This document shows positions 52,885 to 61,673 of a DNA stretch of 64,000 nt, piece after piece. Origin of the DNA: JAHCIE01 sp034431435 (GTDB taxonomy: Bacteria > Chloroflexota > Anaerolineae > Epilineales > JAHCIE01); the NCBI GenBank assembly GCA_034431435.1, contig DAOUDG010000100.1, positions 61,310 through 125,309 on the forward strand. The letters are read 5' to 3'. Every line of letters starts with the position of its first letter. The stretch's first letter is position 1. The position numbers were made by a program, and so were the translations under genes. Under the pieces are notes generated by a model. The model was not told the origin of the DNA. It worked only from the letters and a program-made list of their open reading frames with translations, and searched no databases.

Positions 52885-52943
52885 GCACGACCACGAAGAC
52901 GCGAGAGGATGAGTCAAGTCCCTTCGCGTCTTCGTGGCCGTGC
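52885..52943. repeat. Dispersed inverted repeat (CCACGAAGACGCGA family)
   Basis: A ~20-bp stem built on CCACGAAGACGCGA and TCGCGTCTTCGTGG, with one mismatch and a 19-nt loop. Related CACGAAGG-type units lie at about 58388-58402 and 61575-61590. It also sits in the position of a terminator between convergent genes. Confidence 0.6.
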
Positions 52944-52989
52944 CGTTCTTCGCGTCTACCGAAGGGGCGTAGCCCTCGCCCTCATTTCG

Positions 52990-53433
52990 CTAGGCGTGGG
53001 CCTTGTGGCGAGCGCGGGCAATGCGCGACGTCGTCGTGATCTTGGCAACCCCGGCCAGGGTAGCCGAGACGGCGCAGTACTTCGTCTCGGACAGCTCGAC
53101 GGCGCGCGCCAGCGCCTCGGGATCGATCCCTTCCCCATAGGCGATGTACTCGACATTGATGGTCTTGAAGTAGTGCGGGTACTCCTCGTTCTGGTGGCCG
53201 GTGGCGACGACTTCCAGCCCCTCGATCGGCTGCTTCTTCTTCTTGAGGATAGAAATGACGTCCATCGCCGTACAGCCCGCAAGGGCTTCGAGCAGCAACT
53301 CGGTGGGCCGCGCGCCCTTGTCAGCGCCGCCGCCCTCGACCGAGCCATCAAGCACGATTCGGTGGCCAGAGCCAGACTCACCCTCGAACGTCAGCCCTTC
53401 GACCCACGTGACTTTACCGGTCTTGCCGGACAT
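52990..53433 (-). CDS. OsmC/Ohr-family peroxiredoxin-like protein
   Basis: 147 residues; AGGAGGGA eight bases before the ATG. The fold order is clear: GKVTWVEGLTFEGESGSGHR, then GARPTELLLEALAGCTAMDV with the peroxidatic Cys in AGCTAMD, KKKKQPIEGLEVVATGHQNE, and the second Cys in LSETKYCAVSATLAG. Members reduce organic hydroperoxides or fatty-acid peroxides by a thiol mechanism; this sequence is nearer the OsmC/YhfA side than Ohr. The Glu and Arg usual for activation (ARPTELLLEA) are present. Probably a single-gene unit. Confidence 0.92.
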   Translation of the reverse strand: MSGKTGKVTWVEGLTFEGESGSGHRIVLDGSVEGGGADKGARPTELLLEALAGCTAMDVISILKKKKQPIEGLEVVATGHQNEEYPHYFKTINVEYIAYGEGIDPEALARAVELSETKYCAVSATLAGVAKITTTSRIARARHKAHA

Positions 53434-53513
53434 AGCTTATTCCCTCCTGGTCTTGCAATGTGGCCGAGATGTATACAGGTATAGATGCGTAGCCCAGCCT
53501 CGGGGTTACTTCC

Positions 53514-54371
53514 TCAGACAAACAGCGGCTCCATGCCCAGCGCCTCGGCCGCCTGCTGCATCTCCTCGTCGCTGGGGCGACTCTCGAAGCGGCGTGCAGC
53601 GTCCAGAATCAGGGGCAACAGGTCCACATCCCCCGCTGTGTTGAGGAAGACACCTGGCCGACCTAACACCCAATGCACAGCGCGATCGATATCGACCGGC
53701 TGGTCGAAGGGCTGATACCACGGCGCGTGGGTATGCTCGCGGTCGCCCCAGGGCCGCCAGGTAATGCCCTTGATGGTCTGCACCGCTACGTTGCGCGCCT
53801 GACACACGCTCAGCAGCGCCTCGAAGTCGGCGGCATACTGGGGGTTCTGCAGCATCGGGTAGTTGTAGGGCAGTAGCACCGAGTCGAAGTCGAACCGTTG
53901 CAGGCTCTTGAGGTGCATCGCTGCGATGCCCGTACCGTGGCCCGTGACGCCGATGAAGCGCACCAGCCCCTGCTCCCGCGCCTCGACCACCGCCTCTAGC
54001 GCCCCGCCTGGTCCCATCGCCACGTCCCACTCGTCGGCCTGGGCCAGGTTGTGCAACTGGATCAGGTCCACATGCTCCACCCGCAGCCGCTCCAGGGAAC
54101 GGTATAGCTCATCCTTTGCCTTCTGGTAGGTGCGCTCGCCCGTCTTGGTCGCCAGGAAGAAGTCCTTGCGATAGTGGGGCATCCACGGCCCGATGCGACT
54201 CTCGGCCTTGCCGTAGCTGGCCGCCGTATCAATGTGGTTGACGCCGTATTCTAGCAGCGTCTCCAGGGTGCGATTCGCCTGCTCCTGGCTGACATCCCAG
54301 AACGCCGCCGCGCCGAAGAGGACGCGCGTGCTCATGTGGCCGGTGTGGCCAAAGGGGATTTTGGCAATCAT
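53514..54371 (-). CDS. Aldo/keto reductase
   Basis: 285 residues, a TIM-barrel NAD(P)H-dependent carbonyl reductase. The catalytic tetrad is visible: Asp48 and Tyr53 in HIDTAASYG, Lys76 in LATKTGER and His107 in LIQLHNL. The front end IPFGHTGHMSTRVLFGAAAF and the late QAAEALGMEPLFV resemble the YdhF/Tas-like bacterial branch. The coenzyme-binding 260-loop Arg/Lys is not evident, so NADP preference is not claimed. Its ATG overlaps the stop of the histidine kinase (ATGA), so it is translated from the two-component operon mRNA. Confidence 0.92.
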   Translation of the reverse strand: MIAKIPFGHTGHMSTRVLFGAAAFWDVSQEQANRTLETLLEYGVNHIDTAASYGKAESRIGPWMPHYRKDFFLATKTGERTYQKAKDELYRSLERLRVEHVDLIQLHNLAQADEWDVAMGPGGALEAVVEAREQGLVRFIGVTGHGTGIAAMHLKSLQRFDFDSVLLPYNYPMLQNPQYAADFEALLSVCQARNVAVQTIKGITWRPWGDREHTHAPWYQPFDQPVDIDRAVHWVLGRPGVFLNTAGDVDLLPLILDAARRFESRPSDEEMQQAAEALGMEPLFV

Positions 54372-55807
54372 TCTCTATCTCCTTGCGTCGTAACGGCTGC
54401 CGTCGGCAGCGTGAACCAGAATTGACTACCCTTACCTGGCTCGCTGATGACACCGATGCATCCGCCCTGCGCCTCCACCAGGTGGCGCGCGATGGCCAGG
54501 CCCAACCCCGAGCCGCCCTGCTCGCGCGACCGAGAGCGGTCGGCCCGCCAGAACCGGTCGAAGACATAGGGCAGGTCGGCGGCAGCGATACCTACGCCAC
54601 TGTCAGCGACCGAGACCCTCACGCCGCCGGAACTACCTGCCGAGTATACGCCCGTGGCCGCCGGCTGTCCATCGAAGGCCGCGCTGACATGCACCTTACC
54701 CCCCGCTGCGGTGTGGCGCAAGGCATTGCTGAGCAGATTGTGAACCACCTGGCGAGTGCGATCGGGATCCGCCAGCGCGGGCGGCAGGTTCCGCGCCACG
54801 TCCACTGTCAGCGCCAGGCCCGCCGCGTGCGCCGCCTCCGCGAAACGCGCCGCCTCTCCCGCCACGAGCGCGCCCAGGTCGAGCGGACGCGGCGTGAGAC
54901 GCAACTGCCCGGCCTCGGCCTGGGCCAGCTCGCGCAGGTCGCCAATCAGGCGGTTGAGTACCTGGGTCTCGTCGTAGACGACGGCGATCTCCTCCCTGGT
55001 CAGCGGATACACATCGTCGAGAATCGCCCGCAGATTGCCCTGCACCACGCTGAGGGGCGTCCGCAGCTCGTGGGCAATGTCGGCCACCATGTTGCGGCGC
55101 AGGGCCTCCGACCGCTCCAGGTCGCCCGCCATGTCGTTGAAGGCCGTCGCCAGTTCCTTGACTTCGGCGGCGCCCGTGACCCGCGCCCGCTGCGTCAGGT
55201 CGCCCGCCGCCAGCCGCCGCGCCGCCGCGCCCATATCGGCCAGCGGCGCGGCCAGGCTGCGGGCGATGAGCAGCCCCAACAGCGCGCCGATGAGCAAGGC
55301 AGCCAGTCCCGCCTGCAACAGGGACCGGTTGACCCCCGCCAGGAAGACCTGGGCGCTGGCAGACAGATCCATGCGCCCGGCCGGATTGTTAGTGACGTAG
55401 CCAACCAATTGCCCATTGGCCCGCAGGGGCAGCGCGCTGTCGCGCTCGACGTCGGTCAGGCGCGGCTCGCGGTCGGAGCTACCGCCGTAGATGACGGCCC
55501 CACTGGCGTCGGCAACGACGAGGTTGGGCGCGCCGCGCCGCAGCCCGCCGCGCCCCGCCCCCGCTGGCGGCCCTACACCAGGCCCCCGCACATCACTCAA
55601 CGCCGCCTCCACACCCTCCCAGCTGCCCGCCTGTGCGTAGTACTCGGCCAGCACGTCACCCACGCCCGACTCGATCATCTGGCTCGTAGCGACGTAGCCC
55701 CGAAACTGCGCGCTGAGCTGGCGATCGGCCAGCAAGGCCGCCGCCGCCAGCCCTACGAGGCTGACCAGGGCGAAGGCCAGGGTCAGGCGCACCCACAGCC
55801 GGTCCAC
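54368..55807 (-). CDS. Sensor histidine kinase
   Basis: 479 residues. Two transmembrane helices (about 7-28 and 161-183) enclose an extracytoplasmic sensor domain of ~130 residues. HAMP follows (IARSLAAPLADMGAAARRLA), then HisKA with the phospho-accepting His246 in ADIAHELRTPLSVVQGNL, and the HATPase domain with N box NLLSNALRHTA, DSGVGIAAADLPYVFDRFWR and the GSGLGLAIARHLVEAQGG glycine lid. This is a BaeS/ResE-style kinase. It follows the response regulator by 2 nt. The sensed signal is not apparent; no ligand-binding fold is recognised in the sensor part. Confidence 0.95.
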   Translation of the reverse strand: MDRLWVRLTLAFALVSLVGLAAAALLADRQLSAQFRGYVATSQMIESGVGDVLAEYYAQAGSWEGVEAALSDVRGPGVGPPAGAGRGGLRRGAPNLVVADASGAVIYGGSSDREPRLTDVERDSALPLRANGQLVGYVTNNPAGRMDLSASAQVFLAGVNRSLLQAGLAALLIGALLGLLIARSLAAPLADMGAAARRLAAGDLTQRARVTGAAEVKELATAFNDMAGDLERSEALRRNMVADIAHELRTPLSVVQGNLRAILDDVYPLTREEIAVVYDETQVLNRLIGDLRELAQAEAGQLRLTPRPLDLGALVAGEAARFAEAAHAAGLALTVDVARNLPPALADPDRTRQVVHNLLSNALRHTAAGGKVHVSAAFDGQPAATGVYSAGSSGGVRVSVADSGVGIAAADLPYVFDRFWRADRSRSREQGGSGLGLAIARHLVEAQGGCIGVISEPGKGSQFWFTLPTAAVTTQGDRE

Positions 55808-55809
55808 CG

Positions 55810-56502
55810 CTACTCTCCCCGCATCCGGTAACCGACGCCGTGGACCGTCTGAATATAGGTCGGATTCGCCGGGTCCGGCTCTAGCTTCTTGCGCAGGTTC
55901 TTGATGTGGCTGTCCACCGTCCGTTCCAGGCCCGCGTACTCGTAACCCAGACCCTTCTCGATGAGATCGGTGCGCGTCAGGACGTGGCCGGGATGCTCCA
56001 TGAGCATTCGCAGCAGGTCGAACTCCGTCGGCGTCAGGTCCACGGCCTGCCCGTCCACGCTCACCTCGCGCCGCTCGGCGTCCAGCCGCAACCCGCCCAC
56101 GCTCAGCGCTGTGGCCGGCAGCGCGGCCGGCCCCACCCGTCGTAGCACGGCTCGTACCCGCGCCACCACCTCGCGCGGGTTGAAGGGCTTCGTGATGTAG
56201 TCATCCGCGCCAAGTTCCAGGCCCACGATGCGGTCGGTGTCCTCGACCCGCGCCGTGAGCATGATGATGGGCGTGCGGGCCAGGCTGGGGTCCATACGCA
56301 CGGCGCGGGTGACATCCCAGCCGTCGCGATCGGGCAGCATGAGGTCGAGCACCACCAGGTCCGGATGGTCGTGGCGGATGGCCTGCCACGCACTCTCGCC
56401 ATCGTAAGCCACCCTCACGTCGTAGCCCGCCTGCTCCAGGTATGAGCGCACCAGCCGCGCGATCTGCCGGTCATCGTCCACAACAAGAATCGTCTGGCTC
56501 AT
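55810..56502 (-). CDS. OmpR/PhoB-family response regulator
   Basis: 230 residues. The receiver domain has the acidic pocket VVDDD (9-11), the phosphorylated Asp53 in LVVLDLMLPDRDGW, the Thr in MLTARVED and the Lys in YITKPFNPRE. The C-terminal winged helix (about 130-230) ends with the conserved TYIQTVHGVGYRMRGE. The ATG at 56502 has no close ribosome binding site; TATCCT lies six bases upstream, so the mRNA is likely leaderless. First gene of the regulator-kinase-aldo/keto reductase operon. Confidence 0.95.
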   Translation of the reverse strand: MSQTILVVDDDRQIARLVRSYLEQAGYDVRVAYDGESAWQAIRHDHPDLVVLDLMLPDRDGWDVTRAVRMDPSLARTPIIMLTARVEDTDRIVGLELGADDYITKPFNPREVVARVRAVLRRVGPAALPATALSVGGLRLDAERREVSVDGQAVDLTPTEFDLLRMLMEHPGHVLTRTDLIEKGLGYEYAGLERTVDSHIKNLRKKLEPDPANPTYIQTVHGVGYRMRGE

Positions 56503-56508
56503 GGGAAT

Positions 56509-56537
56509 AGGATACTCCAGATAGTGACGCGCCGCAA
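56509..56537 (-). promoter_or_regulatory. Promoter giving a leaderless two-component operon mRNA
   Basis: Minus strand TTGCGG (56532-56537), 17-nt spacer, TATCCT (56509-56514), followed by six bases and the ATG. Same -10-N6-ATG spacing as at 3145 and 52320. Confidence 0.5.
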
Positions 56538-56621
56538 CGCACGCAATTTCCGCGTTCTCCGCGCCCGTCCGCGTCCTCATCTCTTGGCGGGCCGCAATGG
56601 CGCGGTCGCCGCCAAGCAAGA

Positions 56622-56643
56622 GGGCGGCCCCTGTGGCCGCCCC
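56622..56643. repeat. Dispersed hairpin repeat (GGGCGGCC...GGCCGCCC)
   Basis: GGGCGGCC-CCTGT-GGCCGCCC followed by CTACC. A related GGGCGGCCACAGAGGCCGC sits at about 58503-58522. It lies between the two-component operon and the secreted DUF2680-like gene. Confidence 0.55.
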
Positions 56644-56673
56644 TACCCATTGTCCGATGTAGATTCCGACCCT

Positions 56674-57327
56674 CTATTGGCTCTGAGCCTGGCCCCAGCG
56701 CGGGCCGCTGCCAGGGGTGCGCTGCATCGGGCGGGCGAGGTTTCGCTGGCCCTGGCCCGGTGCGCCCTGGTTGGGGCGCGTGAGGTTCGGCTGACCCTGG
56801 CCTGGCGTCGCCGAATTGGGCCGCTGGCCATTATTCCACAGCGGGCCGGTCGTGGTGCGGTCGACCATCGCGCCGATTACGGCCGTCATGCGTTGCAGCA
56901 TGGCATCGGCCTGTTCCTGGGTCAGCTGCCCGGCCGCCACGGCCTTCGCCAACTCCGCCTTGCGGGTATCCAGCAGCTTCTGGATCAGGCTATCGCGGCT
57001 GATGCCCTTGTCGGCGGCAATCTGCGTCAGCGACTTGCCCTCCGCGCGCAGGTCATGCAGCTGCGTCTGGGTCAGGCCCAGGATAGCCACGACCTCGTCA
57101 TCCATGCCCGCCCAGTCAGGACGGCCCATGCGTGGACCGTTGCCCGGCTGCATCGGACCATTGCCACCTTGTCCCGCGCCTGGCCCCATACCCGGCCCGC
57201 GCCCCTGCCCCGTGCCCGGCGTGCAGCCGTAGGGGCACGTCGTCGGGGGGTCATCCGCCAGCACCGTACCTGCCAGGGCCGCCACCAGAGTCACCAACAT
57301 TATCGCCACCATCAAGAACCGCTTCAT
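56674..57327 (-). CDS. Secreted DUF2680-like protein with Gly/Pro/Gln-rich segments
   Basis: 217 residues. The start at 57327 (GGAG six bases upstream) gives a textbook signal peptide, KRFLMVAIMLVTLVAALAG, cut near VLA-DD. A Gly/Pro/Met-rich segment with a Cys pair (TCPYGCTPGTGQGRGPG) follows. The middle ~75 residues (ILGLTQTQLHDLRAEGKSLT, then AADKGISRDSLIQKLL and QLTQEQADAMLQRM) match the helical unit found in DUF2680-type exported proteins. The tail contains two 15-residue repeats (GQGQPNLTRPN; GQGQRNLARPM). Function is unknown; the helical unit resembles envelope stress or metal-related small proteins such as the Spy/CpxP class only in general form. Confidence 0.75.
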   Translation of the reverse strand: MKRFLMVAIMLVTLVAALAGTVLADDPPTTCPYGCTPGTGQGRGPGMGPGAGQGGNGPMQPGNGPRMGRPDWAGMDDEVVAILGLTQTQLHDLRAEGKSLTQIAADKGISRDSLIQKLLDTRKAELAKAVAAGQLTQEQADAMLQRMTAVIGAMVDRTTTGPLWNNGQRPNSATPGQGQPNLTRPNQGAPGQGQRNLARPMQRTPGSGPRWGQAQSQ

Positions 57328-57447
57328 GATCGTCTCCACCTTTCTCGGTTGTTTCGGTTTCGCAGGGAGGTCAGGTTTGCCTGCCTGCGCCCATTGTAGC
57401 GCGCAGATGTGGGCGCGCCGTGCAACCGATGTGGAGATTGCGTGGAG

Positions 57448-58317
57448 CTACACCATATCCCCGCCAACACGCACCAGATACAACTCCCCGCCACGCAGGA
57501 CACGCACAGCCACAGGCCCGGCGCTGGCGTACAGGGCGCGCTTGAGGGCCTCGGCATCGCTCACCATCTCATCGTCGATGCCAACCACGATGTCGCCTAC
57601 CAGCAGCCCGGCCGCCGCCGCGTCGCTCCTCGGCTCGACCTCGCCGACGGCAATGCCGGCCGACTGACCGACGCTCTCCGCCCAGGCCGCCGGCAGCGGC
57701 ACCGCCCAACCCTTGATGCCTAGCCGGTCGCGGCGCATCGCCGTGCCAAGCCAGCGCGCCAGGGCAGCGTCGGCGACGTGAGCGGGCACAGCCAGGGCGA
57801 TCCCCGGCGTGAGAATCATGCTCGTGATGCCCACGACCCGGCCATCGACATCGGCCAGGGGACCGCCGGAATTACCGGGGTAGACGTCAATGTCGGCCTC
57901 GACCAGCTCGCGGCCACCCGACGCCGCCCGCCCCACCAGGCTGATGATGCCCAGCGTCGCCGCCCCTTTCACGCCCAGCGGGTTACCGACAGCAATGACC
58001 ACCTGACCGACCTTGAGATTCTGCGATGCGCCGATGGGCGCGCTGGGCATGCCTGTGGGCGGCACGCGCAGCGCGGTCAGGTCCAACGTCTTGTCGCGCC
58101 CGATAACTGTCGCATCCAGATGGCGGCCGTCGGCCAGCGTCACCTGCGCCCGATCGCCGCGCGCCACGTGGTCATTGGTCAGGATGACGTCGTCGCGCCA
58201 CACGACGCCAGACCCCGCGCCGTGCCAGCGTCCGCGCACCATCACCATGCTTTGCCTCAGCTGTGCCGCGACCCGCGCCGCCTCCGCCGCGATGCCCGGC
58301 GCTATCTTCCAATTCAT
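57448..58317 (-). CDS. Cytoplasmic-type HtrA-like serine protease with PDZ
   Basis: 289 residues. The S1C catalytic triad is complete: His50 in LTNDHVA, Asp79 in TLDLTAL and Ser150 in VYPGNSGGPL. One PDZ domain (about 200-289) has IAVGEVEPRSDAAAAGLLVG and DIVVGIDDEMV. There is no signal peptide or transmembrane helix: the protein starts MNWKIAPGIAAEAARVAAQL, so it probably acts in the cytoplasm or leaves by another route. It is related to the next gene upstream (58532-59446) and more distantly to the anchored HtrA at 19601-21016. The ribosome binding site is AGGTGAGGG. Confidence 0.92.
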   Translation of the reverse strand: MNWKIAPGIAAEAARVAAQLRQSMVMVRGRWHGAGSGVVWRDDVILTNDHVARGDRAQVTLADGRHLDATVIGRDKTLDLTALRVPPTGMPSAPIGASQNLKVGQVVIAVGNPLGVKGAATLGIISLVGRAASGGRELVEADIDVYPGNSGGPLADVDGRVVGITSMILTPGIALAVPAHVADAALARWLGTAMRRDRLGIKGWAVPLPAAWAESVGQSAGIAVGEVEPRSDAAAAGLLVGDIVVGIDDEMVSDAEALKRALYASAGPVAVRVLRGGELYLVRVGGDMV

Positions 58318-58531
58318 ACGCTTCCCTCACCTTTCTCGTGCGTGTCGCAGCCGCCGACAGCACACCATCCCCATCCATCCCAAAGGACACGAAGGCACGA
58401 AGGATAGGAGTTGACCTCTCTGCTTAGTCCGCGTTCCTCCCCGTTCCTCCACGTCCTCGTTTCCTGGCAGTCGGCAACAGCGATGGTCATCGCCAGGCGC
58501 GGGGGCGGCCACAGAGGCCGCTACTGCCAGG

Positions 58532-59446
58532 CTATTGCCGTTCGCCGATGACGACGTTCACGGTCTGCGGCTGACCGCCGCGCACCACCTGGAACGGCGC
58601 GCTCTGGCCGACGCGCTCGCCGCTCAACTCCGCCTGCAAGTCGTCCATGTCGGCGATGACCGACCCGCCGACGCCGACCAGGATGTCGCCCAGGATGATG
58701 CCGGCCACCTCAGCCGGGCTACTCGGCTCCACCCCCAGCACCAGCAGGCCTGTCGTCTGCTCGCGGCCCAGCGCCTGCTGAATCTGCCCCGGCAGCGGCA
58801 CGGGTTGCAGGCCCACACCCAGGTAGCCGCGCTTCACGCGCCCCGCTGTCGTCAGCGCGCCGACGACGCGCCTGACCGTGCCGACGCCGATGGCGGTGCT
58901 AATACCCCGCGCCAGCGCCGACGAGTTCAGCCCGACGACGTGGCCGTGGGCGTCCACCAGCGCGCCGCCGGAGAAGCCGGGGTAAAGGGTTACATCCGTC
59001 TGCACCACGTCCAGGGACTGGCCGCGCCGCGTCGACGCCGTGGTGAACGCGCTCACCACGCCGATGGTCGCCATGGGCTTGCCGCTCGGTCGCGCCACCG
59101 CCAACACTAATTGCCCCACCCCCAACTCGGCCACGTCGCCCCAGCCTGGCACGGTCAGGCCCGTCGCCGCGGCACGCAGCAGCGCCACGTCCGTGTTCGG
59201 GTCGCGCCCGACCAGCGTCGCGTTGACCGTACGCCCGTCGGGCAGGCCGACGCGGATGTCCTCCTCACGCTGGACGACGTGATCCGCCGTCACGATCAAG
59301 CCGTCGGCCGACCACACCACACCGCTCGCCGTCTGCCGGTCGCGGGCGTCCACCTGGACCACCGACGTCGCGACACTCGCCACCAGGCCCACCAGGTCCT
59401 CCGACAGGCCGCGCAGCACACCCGAACCACTGAAAGGAGCCGTCAT
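58532..59446 (-). CDS. HtrA-like serine protease with PDZ (second soluble copy)
   Basis: 304 residues from the ATG at 59446, preceded by GGAGG with a four-base gap. The triad is His56 in VTADHVV, Asp86 in NTDVALLR and Ser159 in LYPGFSGGAL, where Phe replaces the usual Asn beside the nucleophile. The PDZ domain shows GLLVLGVEPSSPAEVAGIIL and GDILVGVGGSVIADMDDL. There is no signal peptide (MTAPFSGSGVLRGLSEDLVG). Same size and order as the downstream protease, so a local duplication followed by divergence is likely; both lie on one strand with a 214-nt gap containing dispersed repeats. Confidence 0.92.
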   Translation of the reverse strand: MTAPFSGSGVLRGLSEDLVGLVASVATSVVQVDARDRQTASGVVWSADGLIVTADHVVQREEDIRVGLPDGRTVNATLVGRDPNTDVALLRAAATGLTVPGWGDVAELGVGQLVLAVARPSGKPMATIGVVSAFTTASTRRGQSLDVVQTDVTLYPGFSGGALVDAHGHVVGLNSSALARGISTAIGVGTVRRVVGALTTAGRVKRGYLGVGLQPVPLPGQIQQALGREQTTGLLVLGVEPSSPAEVAGIILGDILVGVGGSVIADMDDLQAELSGERVGQSAPFQVVRGGQPQTVNVVIGERQ

Positions 59447-59568
59447 CTGTCCTCCGTTGTCTTGCTCCGTAAGGCGTTCATCCACTCCCCCCAGTGTACG
59501 CCCGCCCGTGTCCCCCCGCATCACCAATCCCGGCAGGCGTTGCCTGGAAATATGGGTAGCCCGTGGTA

Positions 59569-59611
59569 GGTCCTCGGTCGTCGGTCATCGTCGGTCGTCG
59601 GTCGTCGGCGG
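59569..59611. repeat. GGTCGTCGG repeat array (intergenic copy)
   Basis: About four copies of GGTCGTCGGTC with small changes, in a 458-bp gap without genes. It is the clearest intergenic member of the family also found inside metH and the cyclase gene. Confidence 0.7.
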
Positions 59612-59759
59612 CCCCGGCAATCTCGTCAGCTTGACAGTCGCAGTCGTATTTCCAGGGATGACGGGTGAGTCGTGACCGACCAACTCCCTCGCGTGCGCCT
59701 GGCTGTCCCAACACCCACACCCACGCTCCCCGCACCCTAACCCCTCTCGGTCCAAGAAA

Positions 59760-59798
59760 GACGCCCTGGTTCGGAATACCTTTCCGAACCAGGGCGTC
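59760..59798 (-). terminator. Intrinsic terminator of the aldehyde dehydrogenase gene
   Basis: GACGCCCTGGTTCGGA pairs perfectly (16 bp) with TCCGAACCAGGGCGTC around a 7-nt loop. On the minus strand it is followed by TTTCTT, so it ends transcripts arriving from 59905-61524. Confidence 0.8.
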
Positions 59799-59835
59799 GG
59801 GGAACCATATCGCCGCGATCTCGTAGGGGCAGGCC

Positions 59836-59903
59836 CCCGTGACCGTGCCCGCTTGCGGCCGTGCCTGCTCCCGTGACCGTGCCCGCTTGTGCCCGCGCCT
59901 GCC
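59836..59903. repeat. Two direct repeats of 34 bp
   Basis: CCCGTGACCGTGCCCGCTTG occurs at 59836-59855 and again at 59870-59889, each followed by a similar ~14-nt tail. It lies just beyond the aldehyde dehydrogenase stop. The rest of the 59447-59904 gap holds only the other repeats listed. Confidence 0.65.
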
Positions 59904-59904
59904 T

Positions 59905-61524
59905 CTACTCTGGCTGGGGAGCGTCCTTGCCGCCGACCAGCGCCTTGACGGCCAGGGCGCCAAGCGCGACGCCCGCCACACCGACCGCCGCGCCAACGGC
60001 GGCGGGATTGAGACCGCGCTTTTCCAGCTCCTCGACCACCGGCTGGAGACGCTGCTGGGGGGTCACGCCGAAGGCCAGCCGCATGACGGCCGCGCCGGCC
60101 GTGTAGTGGCCTGGCTCGCGCAGGATGGTCGCCACGTCCCAGTCGAGGGGCGGGTTGCCCACGGCATAGCCGTAGGGGCGGGTGAACTGCATCAGCCCCT
60201 CCTTGCCATGGATGCGGCCATAGCCCGACTGCTTGATGCCGCCAAAGGGCAGCATCGGCACGCCGAACTGGGCGATGGTGTCATTAATGACCACCGACGC
60301 GGCGTGAATCTGGCGTGCGACGCGCCTGGCGCGCTCCAGATCGGCGCTCCAGACAGATGCGCCCAGACCGAAATCGTTGTCGTTCGCCATGCGAATCGCC
60401 TCGGCCTCGTTGCGCACCTTCACGATGGGCAACAGTGGGCCGAAGGTCTCCTCCTTCATGAGGAGCATACTGTGGTCCACGTCCACCAAAACAGTTGGCT
60501 CGACGTACATGCCCTCGATGCTGCCGCCGAGGAGGATGCGCGCTCCCTTGGCCAGGGCATCGTCCAGGTGGCGACGAATGATGGCAACCTGGCGCGGATC
60601 GGTGATTGGCCCCATGTAGTACGGGCTTTCCTTCTCCGTGGTGAAGCCGACCTTGATACGTTTCGTCTCTTCGACAGCCAGGCGCACGAACTCGTCGTAC
60701 ACTGCCCCGACGACGTAGCAGCGCTCCACCGCCATGCACGTCTGGCCACTGTTGAAGTACGCGCCCCACGTGCCCCAGTGGGCGGCGGCGGGTAGGTCGG
60801 CGTCCTCCAGCACCAGCATCGCATCCTTGCCACCCAGCTCGCACGACACGGGGATGAGGTGCTCAGCGGCCGCGGCCGTGACCTTTTTACCCGTGGGCGT
60901 CGAGCCGGTCAGGAAGATGTAGTCGGGGGCCGCCTGAATCAGCGCGCTACCCACCGCCCCGTCGCCGTGGACGACGCGCAGATAGGGGGATAGCTCCGGC
61001 ACCCGGTCGAATAGTCGCTCCATCATCACGCCACTGGCGGCTGTCACCTCCGATGGCTTGAGGATGACCGTGTTGCCTGCCAGGAGCGCGGCGACCACCG
61101 GCGGCAGCGATAGGGCGAAGGGGTAGTTCCAGGGGGCAATGACGAGAACGACCCCGTAGGGACGATACTCGACGTGGCATTGCTTGAACAGGTACAGGCC
61201 CGAGCTGACGGAACGCGGCTTGAGCCATTTCTCGGCGCTGGCGCAATAGCTATTCAGCATATCGACGGTCATGAAGACCTCGATCAGGGCATCCTGGCGG
61301 CTCTTGCCGCAATCCTGATTGAGGACTTCGGTAATCTCGTCCAGGGAGTCGAGCATCACCCCTTGCAGCTTGCGCAGGGCGCGCACTCGCTCGCGCACAG
61401 GCTTGGCGCTCCACAGGTCGAAGGCCGTTCGCATCCGCTGCACGGCCAGCGCCGCGTCGTCGGTAGTCGCCATGTCCACCGCGCCGAAGGGCTTGCTGGT
61501 GGCAGGGTTCATGAAGGTCAGCAC
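59905..61524 (-). CDS. Aldehyde dehydrogenase with C-terminal membrane tail
   Basis: 539 residues, longer than the usual ~480-500. It starts at a GTG with AGGAGG just upstream. It oxidises aldehydes to acids with NAD(P)+. PWNYPFALSLPPVVAALLAG binds cofactor, the general base Glu lies in SCELGGKDAML (about 227) and the nucleophilic Cys in NSGQTCMAVERCY (about 261). The class 3/fatty aldehyde dehydrogenase branch fits (YRPYGVVLVIAPWNYPFALS, KQSGYGRIHGKEGLMQFTRP). The last ~45 residues hold a hydrophobic stretch (AAVGAAVGVAGVALGALAVK) like the tail anchor of fatty aldehyde dehydrogenases, so the enzyme is probably membrane-bound and acts on long-chain aldehydes. Confidence 0.94.
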   Translation of the reverse strand: MLTFMNPATSKPFGAVDMATTDDAALAVQRMRTAFDLWSAKPVRERVRALRKLQGVMLDSLDEITEVLNQDCGKSRQDALIEVFMTVDMLNSYCASAEKWLKPRSVSSGLYLFKQCHVEYRPYGVVLVIAPWNYPFALSLPPVVAALLAGNTVILKPSEVTAASGVMMERLFDRVPELSPYLRVVHGDGAVGSALIQAAPDYIFLTGSTPTGKKVTAAAAEHLIPVSCELGGKDAMLVLEDADLPAAAHWGTWGAYFNSGQTCMAVERCYVVGAVYDEFVRLAVEETKRIKVGFTTEKESPYYMGPITDPRQVAIIRRHLDDALAKGARILLGGSIEGMYVEPTVLVDVDHSMLLMKEETFGPLLPIVKVRNEAEAIRMANDNDFGLGASVWSADLERARRVARQIHAASVVINDTIAQFGVPMLPFGGIKQSGYGRIHGKEGLMQFTRPYGYAVGNPPLDWDVATILREPGHYTAGAAVMRLAFGVTPQQRLQPVVEELEKRGLNPAAVGAAVGVAGVALGALAVKALVGGKDAPQPE

Positions 61525-61559
61525 GATTCCTCCTGACGCGGTTCACCCGCGCTATCAAG

Positions 61560-61627
61560 CACAAGCGCATCAGGCCACGAAGGCGTGAAGCGGACTCCAT
61601 AAACCCTTCGTAGCTTGATGCGCTGTG
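61560..61627. repeat. Dispersed imperfect inverted repeat
   Basis: CACAAGCGCATCA and TGATGCGCTGTG, plus inner ACGAAGG/CTTCGT arms, form a long imperfect hairpin between the aldehyde dehydrogenase and the oxidoreductase. It shares CACGAAGG units with repeats elsewhere in the window. Confidence 0.5.
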
Positions 61628-61673
61628 TGTCCTTTGTCTCAACCTCGGCTCGGATGCCTACCCGGAGGGGCCT

